Part shown: piece after piece, positions 29,629 through 40,756 of the stretch
How positions within the stretch are numbered: position 1 is the first letter of the stretch
Layout of the letters: each line of letters begins with the position of its first letter
Source of the DNA: Saprospiraceae bacterium
GTDB lineage: Bacteria; Bacteroidota; Bacteroidia; Chitinophagales; Saprospiraceae
Direction of reading: 5' to 3'
Length of the DNA stretch: 64,000 bases
Assembly: GCA_016718205.1 (NCBI GenBank)
Contig: JADKEB010000001.1
Span: 1 to 64,000 of the forward strand
Translations under genes and position numbers: made by a program
Notes under the pieces: generated by a model
What the model was told of the DNA's origin: nothing
Database searches by the model: none
What the model saw: only the letters and a program-made list of their open reading frames with translations

Positions 29629-31244
29629 ATACAATCTGATTTAACTGCTTCTGAATTTCCCCTTCTAAGACCCTGGACTCTCCAAACATTTGATCCAAAT
29701 TGGCTCGGAAACCATCCATCTTTGCGTCAAACTCAGCGGCCGTAATGTCCACATATTCGATCTTTACATCGAAGTACTGACCCGCACTGAAGCTGTAGTT
29801 TTTCTCTCGGATATCATCATAACTCACTACTACACTAAAATCTTCTACAGCCTTATGTGCATTGAAGGTATGGATGATGCGATCTTCTTCTTCAGGTCGT
29901 AGTAAGGTCTTTTGGTTTTTGCCATCTTTGACCGTCACACCGAGTTTGGATGCATCCATGAGTACGATGTCGCCCTTGGTATTGGCCCTATCCACAAACA
30001 AGATAGATACATTTGTACCTGTCGTTGCAAAGATATTACTCGGCATACTCACCACACCACGCAGCATCTTTTCTTCTACCATTCGCTCCCTGATCTTGCG
30101 CTCTATACCACTCTGCGCCGTGATAAATCCCGTAGGCACCACCACAGCGGCACGACCTTTGGCCGTCATCAGGTGCATGATGTGCTGTATAAACATCGGA
30201 TAGATGGCCATACCATCAGGCTTCGCCTTGGGTACATTGGGCGTACCTGCAAAAAAACGTTCGTGGTTTTCTTTGCTTTTCAGATCTTCCACATAATCAC
30301 TAAAGTCGAGCTTAAATGGTGGATTGGACACAATAAAGTCAAACTTTTTGAGCTTGCCGTCTCTATCCCGATGGTACGGATCGAGCAGCGTATTGCCCTT
30401 GATCACATTGGGTATAGAGTGGACGAGATTATTGAGTATCAGATTTAGCCGCAGTAGATTGGACGATTTTTTGAGAGATATCCTGACTGTAGATGGTACA
30501 TTTGTCTTCGCCGATGGCATGAGCCAGGTTCATCAGCAAGGTACCCGATCCACCCGATGGGTCATGGCAAGTGACATTGTGCACAGATTCCGTGACCAGA
30601 CAAGCTGCCATAATCTTGGCCACCGCAGTGGCGTGAAATATTCTGCATACTTGCCACCACTATTGGTATTATAATCTTGATCAGATACTCAAATATCGTC
30701 GCAAAAAATCAAACTTTTCCTTAAATATCTCTTCAAAACTAAAGTTGACCAGTTTATTGATGATGGCTCTGCAGAATTCATCCCTTTTGTCCGTCACATA
30801 CTTACTGATGTTTTCGAAAAGCATGATCTTCTCACCACCATCCGTCTTCACAGAGAAAATATCATTATTGACCCTGGCAATATCTAGCAATGTATGGTCA
30901 AACAACTCCGCAAACCGTGCCTGATTCTGATTCTCAAAGAGATAGGAAATATAATGTTCGGGCTGCAATCGAGCCGTACTTTCGCTCAGTTGCATGAGTA
31001 CCATTTCATAATCGGATGGTCCATAAGCTTTGAGCGCGGTCTCCCACTGATCTGCCTGTGCGATGTTTTTGTCTATCTGCTTCACTTCATAAGCAAACTT
31101 ATCATTGAGAAATTTGTACAAAAACACCTGTGTGATGATTTTAAACTCATTCCCATCATTGCCGAGACCATAATTGGCACAGACCGATTTAAGATCATCG
31201 ATCAGGTTCTTGGTCTTTTTTTCAAAATCTATCGTTGGGTTCAT
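29621..31244 (-). pseudogene. hsdM: hsdM, type I DNA adenine methyltransferase, frameshifted
   Basis: The N-terminal helical domain is intact at 30681-31244 (MNPTIDFEKKTKNLIDDLK). Frame changes follow near 30690 and 30460. The S-adenosylmethionine site HDPSGGSGTLL and the catalytic NPPF motif (in DFIVSNPPFKLDF) are both present, as is the C-terminal HsdS-binding region. It should methylate adenine in the site chosen by HsdS and form the M2S core. It follows hsdR by about 115 bp and overlaps hsdS. Confidence 0.83.
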
Positions 31245-31359
31245 TTATCTTATTTTGGTATGAATTCATTTTTAAAATTTGGAAAATGGGTGGCTCGTCC
31301 CTTTAGGGAATGAGGGTTAGACAGGCATTGATTAAATAACATTTCCATTTCTTCTTATT

Positions 31360-34300
31360 CTACGCCACTCTCCCATGAAATTCATTCATATACTCCTTGA
31401 CAATGATCTGATTGATGGCTTGTGACCGAGCCGCATCAAGTGGCAGCTCATGTTTGTTTTTCAGCTCACTGATCACCAGTCTAAGTATCATCCTCTCTAC
31501 AAAACTTTCGTTTTCGAGTATGTGGGCGTTCTGTCTGATTTGTTCATCTATTTCTTTTTTCAGGCTTTTCAGTGCTTCAAAAAGTTTACTCTCCCTATCG
31601 GTCAGTGGATCTTTTTCCATTAGTCGCTTATGGATACGAGCATATTTGGCATCCTGATCATATTTGGCTTTGAGCAATTGATTTTTACGTTCCAGTTCTC
31701 TGGCTTCTTCGTACACCAGTTCGAGTGCTTTGATGTTTTCCTGCATCTCTTCACTGGTGATTTCGCTAAGATTTTTTTTCTTAAACATCCTTTCGAGCTC
31801 TTCTCTTAGTGTGATAAAAACCGGATCGTGCGGGTCAAAATTACCACCTAGCGTTTCACGTGTTTTTCTTAGGGTATCTTTCAGTTTGTCAGCAATGATC
31901 ATCTCTTCTTCATTCACCTTGCGGAAAGCAAAGAGTACATCTTCCAGTGCTATACGAAGCATATTGGTGGCATCTACATCATTTTCAAGAGATTCTTTGG
32001 CATTGATGAGTGCCAGTCGATTGTTGGCTTCTCGAGCAAGTATAGTTAACATCCGAAAATCCAGCTTTTCAAGCATATCATATTGTCCACTGAGCCGAAT
32101 CAGGTTATAAAGTTCCTTGGCATTATTAAGTGCTTTGGTCAGTTCCAACATCGTTTTTCGATCATTGATCTGAGATACTTGTTGCGAAAATCCTTCTGCA
32201 TTGGAAGTGTTATATTGAAAAAGCACATCCTGGATATGTTGTATATCCTGATCTATCTCTTCCTTGGTTTTGAATAATTGGGAATTATGTTCTGCTTCAC
32301 TACCGAGTTCTCGTTGCAATTCGTCAAAATAATCTCTATTGGTTTTGTCAAATTCACTTTGAATATCCGCAAAATCGACCACATAACCATACCTGAAATC
32401 CTTGTAAGATCGATTGACTCTTGTCAATGCCTGAAGAAGATTGTGCGCTTTGATGACGCGGGTTACATATAGTTTTTTGAGTCGTGGCGCATCAAAACCT
32501 GTGAGCAACATATTATACACAAAAAGCAAATCTACTTTGCCGTGTTTGAAATCTTCTATCAAATCTTCACGTTCCAGTTTTGTTCCCGCATCATGGAGAA
32601 TGAGTGCCGCTGATGTCACTTTGTTTTGGGAAGCCATTTTAGCGCTGTATGGCTTTAAAGGATCTGCTGCCAGATTTGATTCAACATCATTTTGGGATGT
32701 ATTTGCATAGGTGTAATCAAATACTTCCTTTAGCTTTTCAGCCTGTTCTGATGAATCACAAATCACCATGGCACCGATACTTGCGTCACCAGTCGTTAGT
32801 CTGAATTTTTCAAAATCACTTACGATATATTCCAGCATCGGCTCCACAAACTTCACATCTGCATATACTTCTTTACGGTTGCTTTTACCTTTGATGACAT
32901 CGATTTCTTCCAGTATTTTTTTAAGCTTGAAATGATAACTCGTTTCTATTTCTCCCTGATCAATCGCAAAGTGTATCCATCCGCAATAGAAGCATTGTAA
33001 TAATACTTATGAATGTAATCGCCAAACAAAGCCCTGGAGTTATATTCATCACCGAGCAATGGCGTACCAGTCAGTCCTATTTTGATGGCATTGATATCAG
33101 ATTCTTTAAGATTGGCCAGGAAGCTACCTTTAGGATTGTAGCTGCGATGTACTTCGTCCAGAAAATATATGCGTTGCACATTTATGTTGTAATCCTTTTT
33201 GGAAGCCACATCAGGATCATTTTCAAACTTATGAATATTCACTACCGTGATTTCCTGTTTGCCTGAACTATTATGTATCACCGTGGTCATCTTCAGATCT
33301 TTGACAAAAGCTTCTTTTGACTGAATCTTATGAACCACCAATCCGCGACTGTTAAATTCTTTTGATGCTTGAACCAACAAATCCAGACGATCTACGATAA
33401 AATAAAACTTGGGGACAATGCCTCTATTCCTAAAATAATGGGTAAGATACTTCACATTATAATAAGCCAATGCTGTTTTGCCACTTCCCTGTGTGTGCCA
33501 GATGATGCCATTTTTCACTCCTTCATTCAGCTTTTTTTCTATGGCTTTGGTAGCAAATAACTGTGGGTACCGCATGATATGTTTTTCCAGACCATTTTCT
33601 CCCTTTACATACGCCAAACCATATCGAATCATAAAGGAAAGACGGTCCATCTGAAACAATGAATTGAATATCTTATGGGTAGGACTTTCCGGATTTTTAT
33701 TTGTAATAAACTCAGGTGAATGTTTAATGCTTATTAAATTATTATCTGCAAGTATGTTGTTTTCAGTTTCATCAGAGAGATCATTCAAAATCATAGGCAA
33801 ATCAAAATGATTTTCTTCCCTGAAAAAATTAAACTTCACTTTGCCATAAGCTGTGGTAGCATAAAATGCGCCCTGCAATGGTTGTAAACCTTCATCATCA
33901 TAGGGCATATTATTCGAAAATACCATAAACTGAGTAAGATTGACAAATTTTCTAAACTTCTTATTTTGAAATCTTGATTGCATCCTTTTGTATTCTGCTT
34001 GAATCCCATCCAGATTATTGGGCTTCTTCACTTCAATAAATACCAAAGGCAATCCATTGACCAGTAAAGTTATGTCAGGTCGGAATTCCTCATCACCATT
34101 GATACAGGGCAATTCAGTCACAACCTGCAGTTTATTTTTACTGAAATCATCAAAATCAATAATCCTTGGTCCCGTTTCTGAAGTAAGCATCTCATAAAAA
34201 CTTTTACCCAAATCTTCATTATCCAGCGTCAGTGTGAGTTTATCGTATAGTAATTTAATCTCCCAGGCTTCCATTTCCGGATTAAGAGCATGAATACTTT

Positions 34301-34433
34301 CATAGAATATCGATGTAAATATATTGTGTTCAGCATCCCAGGTGGCCTTACCTAGTGACAAATACTCAAAACCCAACTTGCATAAGTGCAAAATTGCAGG
34401 GAGTTTAACTCTGGAATCTTCATTAAAGGACAT
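31360..34433 (-). pseudogene. hsdR: hsdR, type I restriction motor/nuclease, one frameshift
   Basis: The start at 34433 (MSFNEDSRVKLPAIL) suits the family. The nuclease domain has FRPDITLLVNGLPLVFIEVK (PD-ExK), then Walker A in HTQGSGKT, the helicase DEVHR box, SLTGTP-like GLTGTPL, and MLLTGFDAPRL with LLQALTRVNRSYK. A single missing base near 32940 (GEIETSYHFK follows it) splits the gene into 32946-34433 and 31360-32856. Full length would be about 1020 aa, normal for HsdR. It heads the minus-strand defence operon. This HsdR belongs to another type than the relic at 13966-16757. Confidence 0.85.
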
Positions 34434-34593
34434 GGGTTGTAAGTTGTTGTCAAAAAATGAATGACACAGATAGTTTTGATACTTGCACCTGTGTTTCCTT
34501 TCATTGGCAAAATATAAAAAATTTTCTCTATTTAGCAAACTGATATATATCAATAATCCTTTTTCCTCTTTATTCGGCACCTTCTTCACTCCG

Positions 34594-34821
34594 TCATTCA
34601 GTCACTACCATTTCACTTCGCTACCTGCGTCCGCTACGTTCCATTATCGTTCCTTCCATTCCTTCGTTCATCAGGAGAGCCGGGTGACTGAGCGCCGCAA
34701 AGCAGAGTCGAAGTCCCCGCAGCATAAGTATCTCCGTCACTCCATTGCACGAAGCCCTGCCCATTTCCATTTCGCAGGCAGCATTAGCGCACACCACACA
34801 TCCACCACTTCGGCTAATGCT
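34594..34821. repeat. Palindromic stretch left of the macro-like gene
   Basis: AGCATTAGC (34780-34788) pairs with GCTAATGCT (34813-34821), and TCAGTCAC near 34598 pairs with GTGACTGA near 34685. The region is GC-richer than its surroundings and has no credible gene. It resembles the larger palindrome array at 36726-37176. From 34998 to 35373 I see nothing else. Confidence 0.5.
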
Positions 34822-34826
34822 ACCTT

Positions 34827-34997
34827 TGCTCAATCAAAACCCTTTGTTCGTTTCATTTCGTTCCTCCTATACCCATGCTTTTTAGCTCTGCTCTTTTGCC
34901 TGCCCACAATGCTCTGCTTCATATACTGCGGCTACGCCTGACTTATTTGTCGGGTGCTTGCTCCATTGCATTTCGCTGCGTTCACCCTTTCAGGTAA
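34827..34997 (+). repeat. Direct repeat R170, copy 1
   Basis: About 170 bp nearly identical to 36519-36691 (roughly nine bases in ten match), in the same orientation. Both contain TGCCTGCCCACAATGCT and GTCGGGTGCTTGCTCCATTG. The two copies bracket the gene at 35374-36369. Confidence 0.8.
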
Positions 34998-35373
34998 CCA
35001 TAACCTTATCATCAGGTAAACCATACACTTCACCATCGTCAACTTATTTACATCCTTTTTGCAATTTTACTTGTACCAAGCTTTTATTTTTGTAATTGCA
35101 TTTTTTTGTGTTAAGTACTCCATACCTAAAGATTGAATCCAACTGTGGTGCACTTGTTCGACCCAATCTTCGGCCTTCGATCAGATATTAGCTTTATATT
35201 TTATAATTATTGTGGTATATATATTTCTCAGCCACCATCCATCTGAATGATATCAACCAAAATATTTTTTGGCGATATTTTTGCTATAAATATACATAAT
35301 GGTAAAAATGAATCTTTGTTGAAAGACGACCATTATCCATGATTTTGTAGTTGAATTTTAAAATATTTAAACG

Positions 35374-36369
35374 ATGTGGTTTCAAGAATTGATGGGTTTT
35401 GATGAAGTGTCTCCGAGTCAGGTTCGTGAGAATATTGTCCTTGAAGGTGACTGTTTAATTTCAAAAATAAACGGCAGGCAATATAACTGTGGTCAGCTGC
35501 TTATACCAAGATTGCATGAATTAAGAAATTTAACATCGCAAACAGACTTCAAACAAAATAGGCTTTCACTTTCTGAAATGGTGGGAAATGTTACCGACTT
35601 GCATGTAGATTCGCGAAACAAAGGAACTGTATTCCAGGCAGCTTCACAGTTCAATCTGTTGGAAATGGTTGGACCACAAGTCACACCTGAAAAAGGAGTA
35701 GGAATCTATGAGTATGACAAAACTCAAGGTCCGGCATGTGCAGTTGCTTGTGGAGCCGGAACCATTTATCGCAATTATTTTGTCAAAGTGCAGGGTCAGA
35801 TAGGCCAAACGGAAACCACTCAGATAGATTGCCTGGATGACTTGGGATATTACTTTGGCAATGAAAATGAATCTCTTTGGAAAATGCGTAACGGATATGC
35901 ATTAGCTACCAGACAGGGTCTAGATATGATTCATCAAAATATAAAATCACTTTCAAAAGAGGAATATCAGCTGGTCAAAGGTAAATTAAAAGTTGGCATT
36001 CAAAAAGACACTCAAGTAACCATCAGCAATGATGAATTATTGGTAACACAAGTGTATTGTGCTGCTTTGCCAATAGCCTATTCATCTATTGATTATTTAA
36101 AATGGGAATCTTTCGCACGTTTAATCCTGGAAGCTACTTATGAAGCTACATTTCATGTTGCCATTCAAAATTATCATTCCACAGGAAATAACATTTTGTA
36201 TTTAACCTTAGTAGGCGGAAATGCTTTTGGCAACCCTTCACATTGGATCTTTGATGCCATCCGGCAATCGCTTGACAAGTTTTCTGATGTTCCATTGGAT
36301 GTAAGGATGGTAAGTTATAAAAGGACCAATCCTGAAACAACTGCTTTCATCAGGGATTATAAAAAATAA
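35374..36369 (+). CDS. Macro-domain-like protein
   Basis: The 331-aa protein is intact. Its C-terminal half has VYCAALPIAYSSI, WESFARLILEATYEATF and LYLTLVGGNAFGNPSHWI. The last piece is the glycine-rich loop and strand pattern of a macro domain (ADP-ribose binding or hydrolysis). The N-terminal half has GPACAVACGAGTIYRNYFV, also conserved-looking. It could handle ADP-ribose signals or ADP-ribosylated targets, a theme in defence; the substrate is not shown. It lies alone between two 170-bp direct repeats, just behind the restriction operon, divergently transcribed. I know no named gene for it. Confidence 0.6.
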   Translation: MWFQELMGFDEVSPSQVRENIVLEGDCLISKINGRQYNCGQLLIPRLHELRNLTSQTDFKQNRLSLSEMVGNVTDLHVDSRNKGTVFQAASQFNLLEMVGPQVTPEKGVGIYEYDKTQGPACAVACGAGTIYRNYFVKVQGQIGQTETTQIDCLDDLGYYFGNENESLWKMRNGYALATRQGLDMIHQNIKSLSKEEYQLVKGKLKVGIQKDTQVTISNDELLVTQVYCAALPIAYSSIDYLKWESFARLILEATYEATFHVAIQNYHSTGNNILYLTLVGGNAFGNPSHWIFDAIRQSLDKFSDVPLDVRMVSYKRTNPETTAFIRDYKK

Positions 36370-36518
36370 AAGTTGCCAGCCAGCGCAAGTTTACATTTTG
36401 CACGCTATCAATCCATTTCGCAAGCAGCCATGATTTTTATTGGCCTTGCAAATTCAATTTGCAAGAAAAAAACATCTTCTCTCTTTTAAAAACTATCTAT
36501 TAAAATCATAACTACACC

Positions 36519-36691
36519 TGCTCCATTCAATCCCTTCATTCGTTTCATTTCGTTCCTACTATACCCATGCTTTTCAGCTCTGCTCTTTTGCCTGCCCACA
36601 ATGCTATGCTTCATATACTGCGGCTACGCCAAACTTATTTGTCGGGTGCTTGCTCCATTGCATTCCGCTGCGTTCACCCTTTTGCAGGTAA
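36519..36691 (+). repeat. Direct repeat R170, copy 2
   Basis: Second copy of the repeat at 34827-34997, same orientation, placed 150 bp after the macro-like gene. Recombination between copies would delete that gene as a 1.69-kb unit. Confidence 0.8.
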
Positions 36692-36725
36692 AGCGGCATA
36701 CTGTCTCAGCCATAGACCATCCTGG

Positions 36726-37176
36726 CTCTGCCACTGACAATACTCATATCATGTATCTGCATAGAGAGTACTATACACCATTTCCACCCAATACACACTA
36801 TGCAGATACATGATATTTCCGGCTAAACACTTCAGTGGCAGAGACGCAGTTACAGAGCAGAAGCCATATAGCCCAGTATCATTACATTATATGCCACATA
36901 TCTCCACCTTGCAGGTAGTATATGATGTCATATTCCTGGTCATTATGTCTTCTGCTCTGTGCAGGTGCTCTGGGATGGCGGCTATGGCTGGCAGTATTTC
37001 CGGTGCTTCCTGTGCCTGATACAGCGTGCTCACTCCGCAAGCTGCATGAGCACCCTGTATCATTCACCGCACCTCCTTTTATTTGTTTTGGGGCAGCCAT
37101 GCAGGGGCATATGGTACGCACAGCCATGATTCGTTCCTCACATTACTCCTGTACGCACCATCTGCCCCGCTGCCCC
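36726..37176. repeat. Array of four long palindromes
   Basis: H1: outer arms CTCTGCCACTGA (36726-36737) and its complement at 36832-36843 enclose an 18-bp perfect pair TATCATGTATCTGCATAG (36747-36764) / 36798-36815. H2: ACAGAGCAGAAG (36852-36863) pairs with 36949-36960. H3: 37017-37062, TGATACAG and GTGCTCA pairing with TGAGCAC and CTGTATCA. H4: GGGGCAG near 37090 pairs with 37170-37176 around further paired bases. No credible gene overlaps. Confidence 0.75.
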
Positions 37177-37226
37177 TGGTGAATTCTTACTTCTTAGTTT
37201 TACCACCTCTGGTGGTATGTTTTTTA

Positions 37227-37314
37227 TGGCATAGTCAATGCTGAAGGCTCTTTTACCTGATTTTATCATAATTTTCACTATTAAATCTATGAAGTTCCAT
37301 TATATTTACCTTTG
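37227..37314 (+). promoter_or_regulatory. Repeated promoter module, copy 1
   Basis: A box ending GCTGAAGGCTCTTTTACCTG (37240-37259) is followed 47 bp later by TACCTTTG (37307-37314), a -7 box. The same box and spacing recur at 38914 and 41983. It precedes the gene at 37518. Confidence 0.6.
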
Positions 37315-37517
37315 ATAGATAGGTTTCCTGTGTACAATCATATCATAACCGTTTAAAAACAGCCCTTATTATTGAGCTTTCGTAAAATTATATTTTTAAT
37401 GTGATATGAAAATCAATAAGTTATGAAGTTTATGTTATAATAAGTAGTTTGGCAAATAAATAAGTGCATCGACATAAAGAATCATAATAAGTATAAGTAT
37501 AATAATAAAATGAGAGT

Positions 37518-38573
37518 ATGTCACTATATAAAGCAAAAACATTGATTATCATATTTCTGACCACCTTGATATCTTCTTGCAATGGTCAGGAATATAGAAA
37601 TGATCCCAGTAATAAGCCAATACAAAGGTCCATAGGAACTCAAAATTCAATTTTAGTAAATAAACCAAAAGTGCAGATAAGTCAGGTTGTGAGAATGATG
37701 TATCAGGATAGTAAGGGTGTTTTTTGGTTTGGAGCGGAAGGGGGAGCATTCAAACTAGCTGGCGATTCGTTAATTCATATTGATAGCATTAGAAGCGAAT
37801 CAGGCGGAAGAGTAACCATTAAAGACATTGCAGAAGATAAAGATGGGACAATTTGGTTTGGGCATACTGATGGCATTAGCAGTGTTGATGGTGATTTGGT
37901 GACGAATTATTACCAGTCAGATGGTTTAATAAGCAATGCCGTATGGTGCATAGGTTCAGATGCCGAAGGGAAAATTTGGATAGGAACAATGGAAGGAGCC
38001 TGTATATTTGATGGAAAAACCTTTTCAAACTTCGAGCTCCCATTGGGCATAAAAGATACTACTGTTGGAGTATCAAGCGACAAGATGATAAATAAGATAT
38101 TTCGGGATAGCAAAGGGATATTATGGATAGCTTCAAATGCAGGGCTTTTTTCGTATTCAAACAATAAATTGACCAATGTTTCGAAAAAGATGGGAATTAA
38201 AACCAATTTTGTTAGTATAGGATTCGAAGATAAAGCAGAAGTTTTATGGATCACATCAAAAGAAGGATTATATACTTTAAATGATGGTGTAACAAAAAAA
38301 ATCACAGATAGTAATATCGAAATAGGTAAAGGCATAGGTAGTGTTGCCGAAGATAAAGATGGGAAAATTTGGTTTGTGGTAAATCAACATTATTTATATA
38401 CTTATGATGGCAAAGAAATTACAGAATTTAAAAAATCAGAAGAAAATAAAGGCCCTGTAGTTTTTCAAATCTACAAAGACCAGTCAGAAAGGATGTGGTT
38501 TGTGGGTTATGGTGGTGCCTACCGATTAGAAAACGATCGATTTATCAATATTACAAAGGATGGGCCTTGGTAA
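37518..38573 (+). CDS. Beta-propeller lipoprotein (two-component regulator propeller repeats)
   Basis: The 351-aa protein has a signal peptide with lipobox TLISSC (Cys 21). It then shows about seven repeats of the Reg_prop type, with the repeated core D-x-x-G-x-x-W-F/I-G: DSKGVFWFGAEGG, DKDGTIWFGHTDG, DAEGKIWIGTMEG, DSKGILWIASNAG, DKDGKIWFVVN, DQSERMWFVGYGG. These fold as a beta-propeller outside the membrane. In longer family members the propeller senses sugars or ions for a histidine kinase; here there is no kinase domain, so it may bind a ligand alone. The gene is intact and uses the promoter module at 37227-37314. Confidence 0.85.
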   Translation: MSLYKAKTLIIIFLTTLISSCNGQEYRNDPSNKPIQRSIGTQNSILVNKPKVQISQVVRMMYQDSKGVFWFGAEGGAFKLAGDSLIHIDSIRSESGGRVTIKDIAEDKDGTIWFGHTDGISSVDGDLVTNYYQSDGLISNAVWCIGSDAEGKIWIGTMEGACIFDGKTFSNFELPLGIKDTTVGVSSDKMINKIFRDSKGILWIASNAGLFSYSNNKLTNVSKKMGIKTNFVSIGFEDKAEVLWITSKEGLYTLNDGVTKKITDSNIEIGKGIGSVAEDKDGKIWFVVNQHYLYTYDGKEITEFKKSEENKGPVVFQIYKDQSERMWFVGYGGAYRLENDRFINITKDGPW

Positions 38574-38688
38574 AAAATACGACCGAAGTATATTGTATAT
38601 TCTATAATGCTCCCTATCGTTCGAAAATCGCGTATACTTACCTTTGAAACTTTAAAGTCTTTAATAACTAATTTCCTTTTAAAAAACA

Positions 38689-38845
38689 AAAAACCGATCC
38701 GCAAATCTAATGCTCTTCTGGCTTAGTAAAGTTCAAGCCCTGTGGGTTTTGATGAATAATTTTACCCGCACAATTACAAACGAAAATTATTCACCAAAAA
38801 ACTTGACAAAGCCGCTCCCCGTATTTTAGCGGCTTATCGGTTTTT
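38689..38845 (+). repeat. Structured repeat element A, copy A1 (157 bp)
   Basis: Terminal inverted repeats AAAAACCGAT and ATCGGTTTTT bound the element. Inside are TGAATAATTTT / AAAATTATTCA (38753-38763, 38783-38793) and a hairpin AAGCCGCT / AGCGGCTT (38809-38816, 38828-38835) followed by ATCGGTTTTT, which could end transcription. Copies A2 and A3 lie at 41787 and 46122. Confidence 0.75.
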
Positions 38846-38913
38846 GTTTGCCCATCGTGTATTTTCACCCTAGGATAGCCAAAATACTCAGCATCTGCAC
38901 CGCTGCCACCGTT

Positions 38914-38994
38914 AATGCTGAAGGCTCTTTTACCTGTTTTTTTCATAACACCTAAAATAAAAATTCTGTCTTTGTATAAATTACATTATATTTG
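38914..38994 (+). promoter_or_regulatory. Repeated promoter module, copy 2
   Basis: GCTGAAGGCTCTTTTACCTG (38917-38936) is followed 50 bp later by TATATTTG (38987-38994). It lies right after element A1, upstream of the MBL gene. From 38995 to 39397 no gene is seen. Confidence 0.6.
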
Positions 38995-39397
38995 CCTTAG
39001 AAAGAAAGATAGCTATCACAAATATTGTGTTTAACACATTGGATGGTTTACAACTTACTGTAAAAACCCTTGAAAGCAAGGGAATACTTACTTACCTATA
39101 AGCAAAAAAGATAGGCAGTACTATGCTCACGACATTTTTTGTTTCCTCATCAAGCCCAAAGTAGTATGTGTGGCAGTGGACATACGGCAGATATGCCGGA
39201 CAAGCATATAGATAAAGAGTCAATACAGGAAGTAGCATATTTTTAATTTTTGGTCAAAATAATGTTGCAAATCAACTGTTTGCGTGGGCTTGCCTTGAGC
39301 ACTATGGAAAATTCTAAGCATTTTTTGGAATAGTGGAAGAAAATATATTTTTGGTGTGTAGATTAAAGAGTTGGGCGTAATTTTAAAACCCTAAAAT

Positions 39398-40311
39398 ATG
39401 AACAAACTTAAAGTGTTAAAAGTGATTAAAGTGATGCTTTTATTACTTTTACTCATATCCCAAAATATGGTTGCTCAAATAATTTCTGACAGTACATTAA
39501 TAACTCAGAAAAAATATCAAGCAAGGGCACCCAAGACGCAACCATTCGGAATAGAAGCTTTCGGTAAGTCACAACAAACAACTATAAGATGGTTGGGAAT
39601 GGCTGGGTTTTTAATTAATAGTCGTGGTACAACTTTTATGATTGACCCAATATTAGAAGGATTTGACATGCCGCTTCTGATTGATTTTCCAATTTCAGCG
39701 AAGGATGTAACTCATTTGGATGCCGTTTTTGTGACACATGCCGACAATGACCATTTTAGTGTTGCTACAAATGTAGCAATGTCGAAAGCTACAGATGTTT
39801 ACCATACGACAGTTTATGTTGATTCATTGATGAAAAACTTAAGCCTCAAATCTATTGGACACATCATTGGAGAGACTTTCAAGGTGAAAGACATTTCTGT
39901 AAGACTAACTCCAGCGGACCATGCTTATCAAAACGCGTACCCTGGCATGAGCAAACGTTGGTTCAAAAACGAAGATGCCTGTGGTTTTGGTTTGACACAC
40001 CTGACGGCAGCGTTTGGGCAACCGGCGACTCCAGACTATTGCCTGAACATTTGACAATGGAGGCTCCAGATGCAATTTTATTTGACTTCTCAGATAGTGA
40101 ATGGCATTTCACTTTTGAAGGAGCTGTGAAAATTGCTAATGCATACCCTAATGCACAACTTCTACTTTGCCATTGGGGGTCGGTAGATTCGCCAGAATTT
40201 GCGCCATTTAATGGAGATCCCCAAAAACTATTTGATGTTGTTATTAACCCTGAACGCATTAGAGTATTAGCTCCCGGAGAGCCTTTTATTCTGAAACGGT
40301 TTAAGGAGTAG
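39398..40311 (+). pseudogene. MBL-fold hydrolase (UlaG-like), one frameshift
   Basis: A signal peptide (LLLLLISQNMVAQ) is followed by a metallo-beta-lactamase fold: TIRWLGMAGFLINSRGTTFM, IDPIL, the metal site THADNDHF (HxDxDH variant), LTPADHA, and WATGDSRLL in the second half. One T is missing near 39982, so the open frame 39398-40054 ends early and the true C-terminus continues in 39958-40311. Members cut ester or lactone bonds in exported substrates. Exported location is predicted. It shares a transcript with the next gene. Confidence 0.8.
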
Positions 40312-40342
40312 TTCAGTAATAAAAATAAAAACATCTTTGACA

Positions 40343-40732
40343 ATGAAGTATTTATTCGTTTTTTTAATTTTTGCTTTTAGCAACGCTTCAGCCCAAACAA
40401 AAAATATGATGATTCGTTTGTCAGAAATAGAAATAGATTCAAATTATCTGGAAGAATACAACTCTATCCTTCAGGAAGAATCACGAGCCTCAGTTCAATT
40501 AGAAGCAGGAGTTATCGCTATTTATCCTATGTTTCAAAAGGAAAACCCAACTCAGATTCGGATTTTAGAAATTTATGCAAATCGGGAAGCTTATGAAGAA
40601 CATTTAAAAACACATCATTTTCAGAAATATAAATCAAGTACACTCAAAATGGTTAAGACATTGAAACTTATAGACATGGTAAACATAGATTCGCAAACTA
40701 TGATTGAAATATTTCGTAAAATACACAATTGA
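40343..40732 (+). CDS. Exported antibiotic-biosynthesis-monooxygenase-like protein
   Basis: From ATG 40343 the protein is about 129 aa with a signal peptide ending near ASAQ. The mature part is a ferredoxin-like ABM fold: MMIRLSEIEIDSNYLEEYNS, VIAIYPMFQKENPTQIRILE, IYANREAYEEHLKTHHFQKY and a final helix. ABM proteins oxidise quinols or haem, or detoxify aromatic compounds. Here the export signal suggests a periplasmic role. It starts 31 bp after the MBL gene. The gene is intact. Confidence 0.8.
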   Translation: MKYLFVFLIFAFSNASAQTKNMMIRLSEIEIDSNYLEEYNSILQEESRASVQLEAGVIAIYPMFQKENPTQIRILEIYANREAYEEHLKTHHFQKYKSSTLKMVKTLKLIDMVNIDSQTMIEIFRKIHN

Positions 40733-40756
40733 TGACATATAAAAACTACGCCCAAA

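Noticed and set aside
34621..34833. 70-codon frame over the palindromic stretch
   Set aside because: It is read through inverted repeats and has an odd composition; it appears to be a by-product of the repeat.
36810..37182. Several frames over the palindrome array
   Set aside because: Frames exist on both strands because the DNA is palindromic; none looks like a protein.
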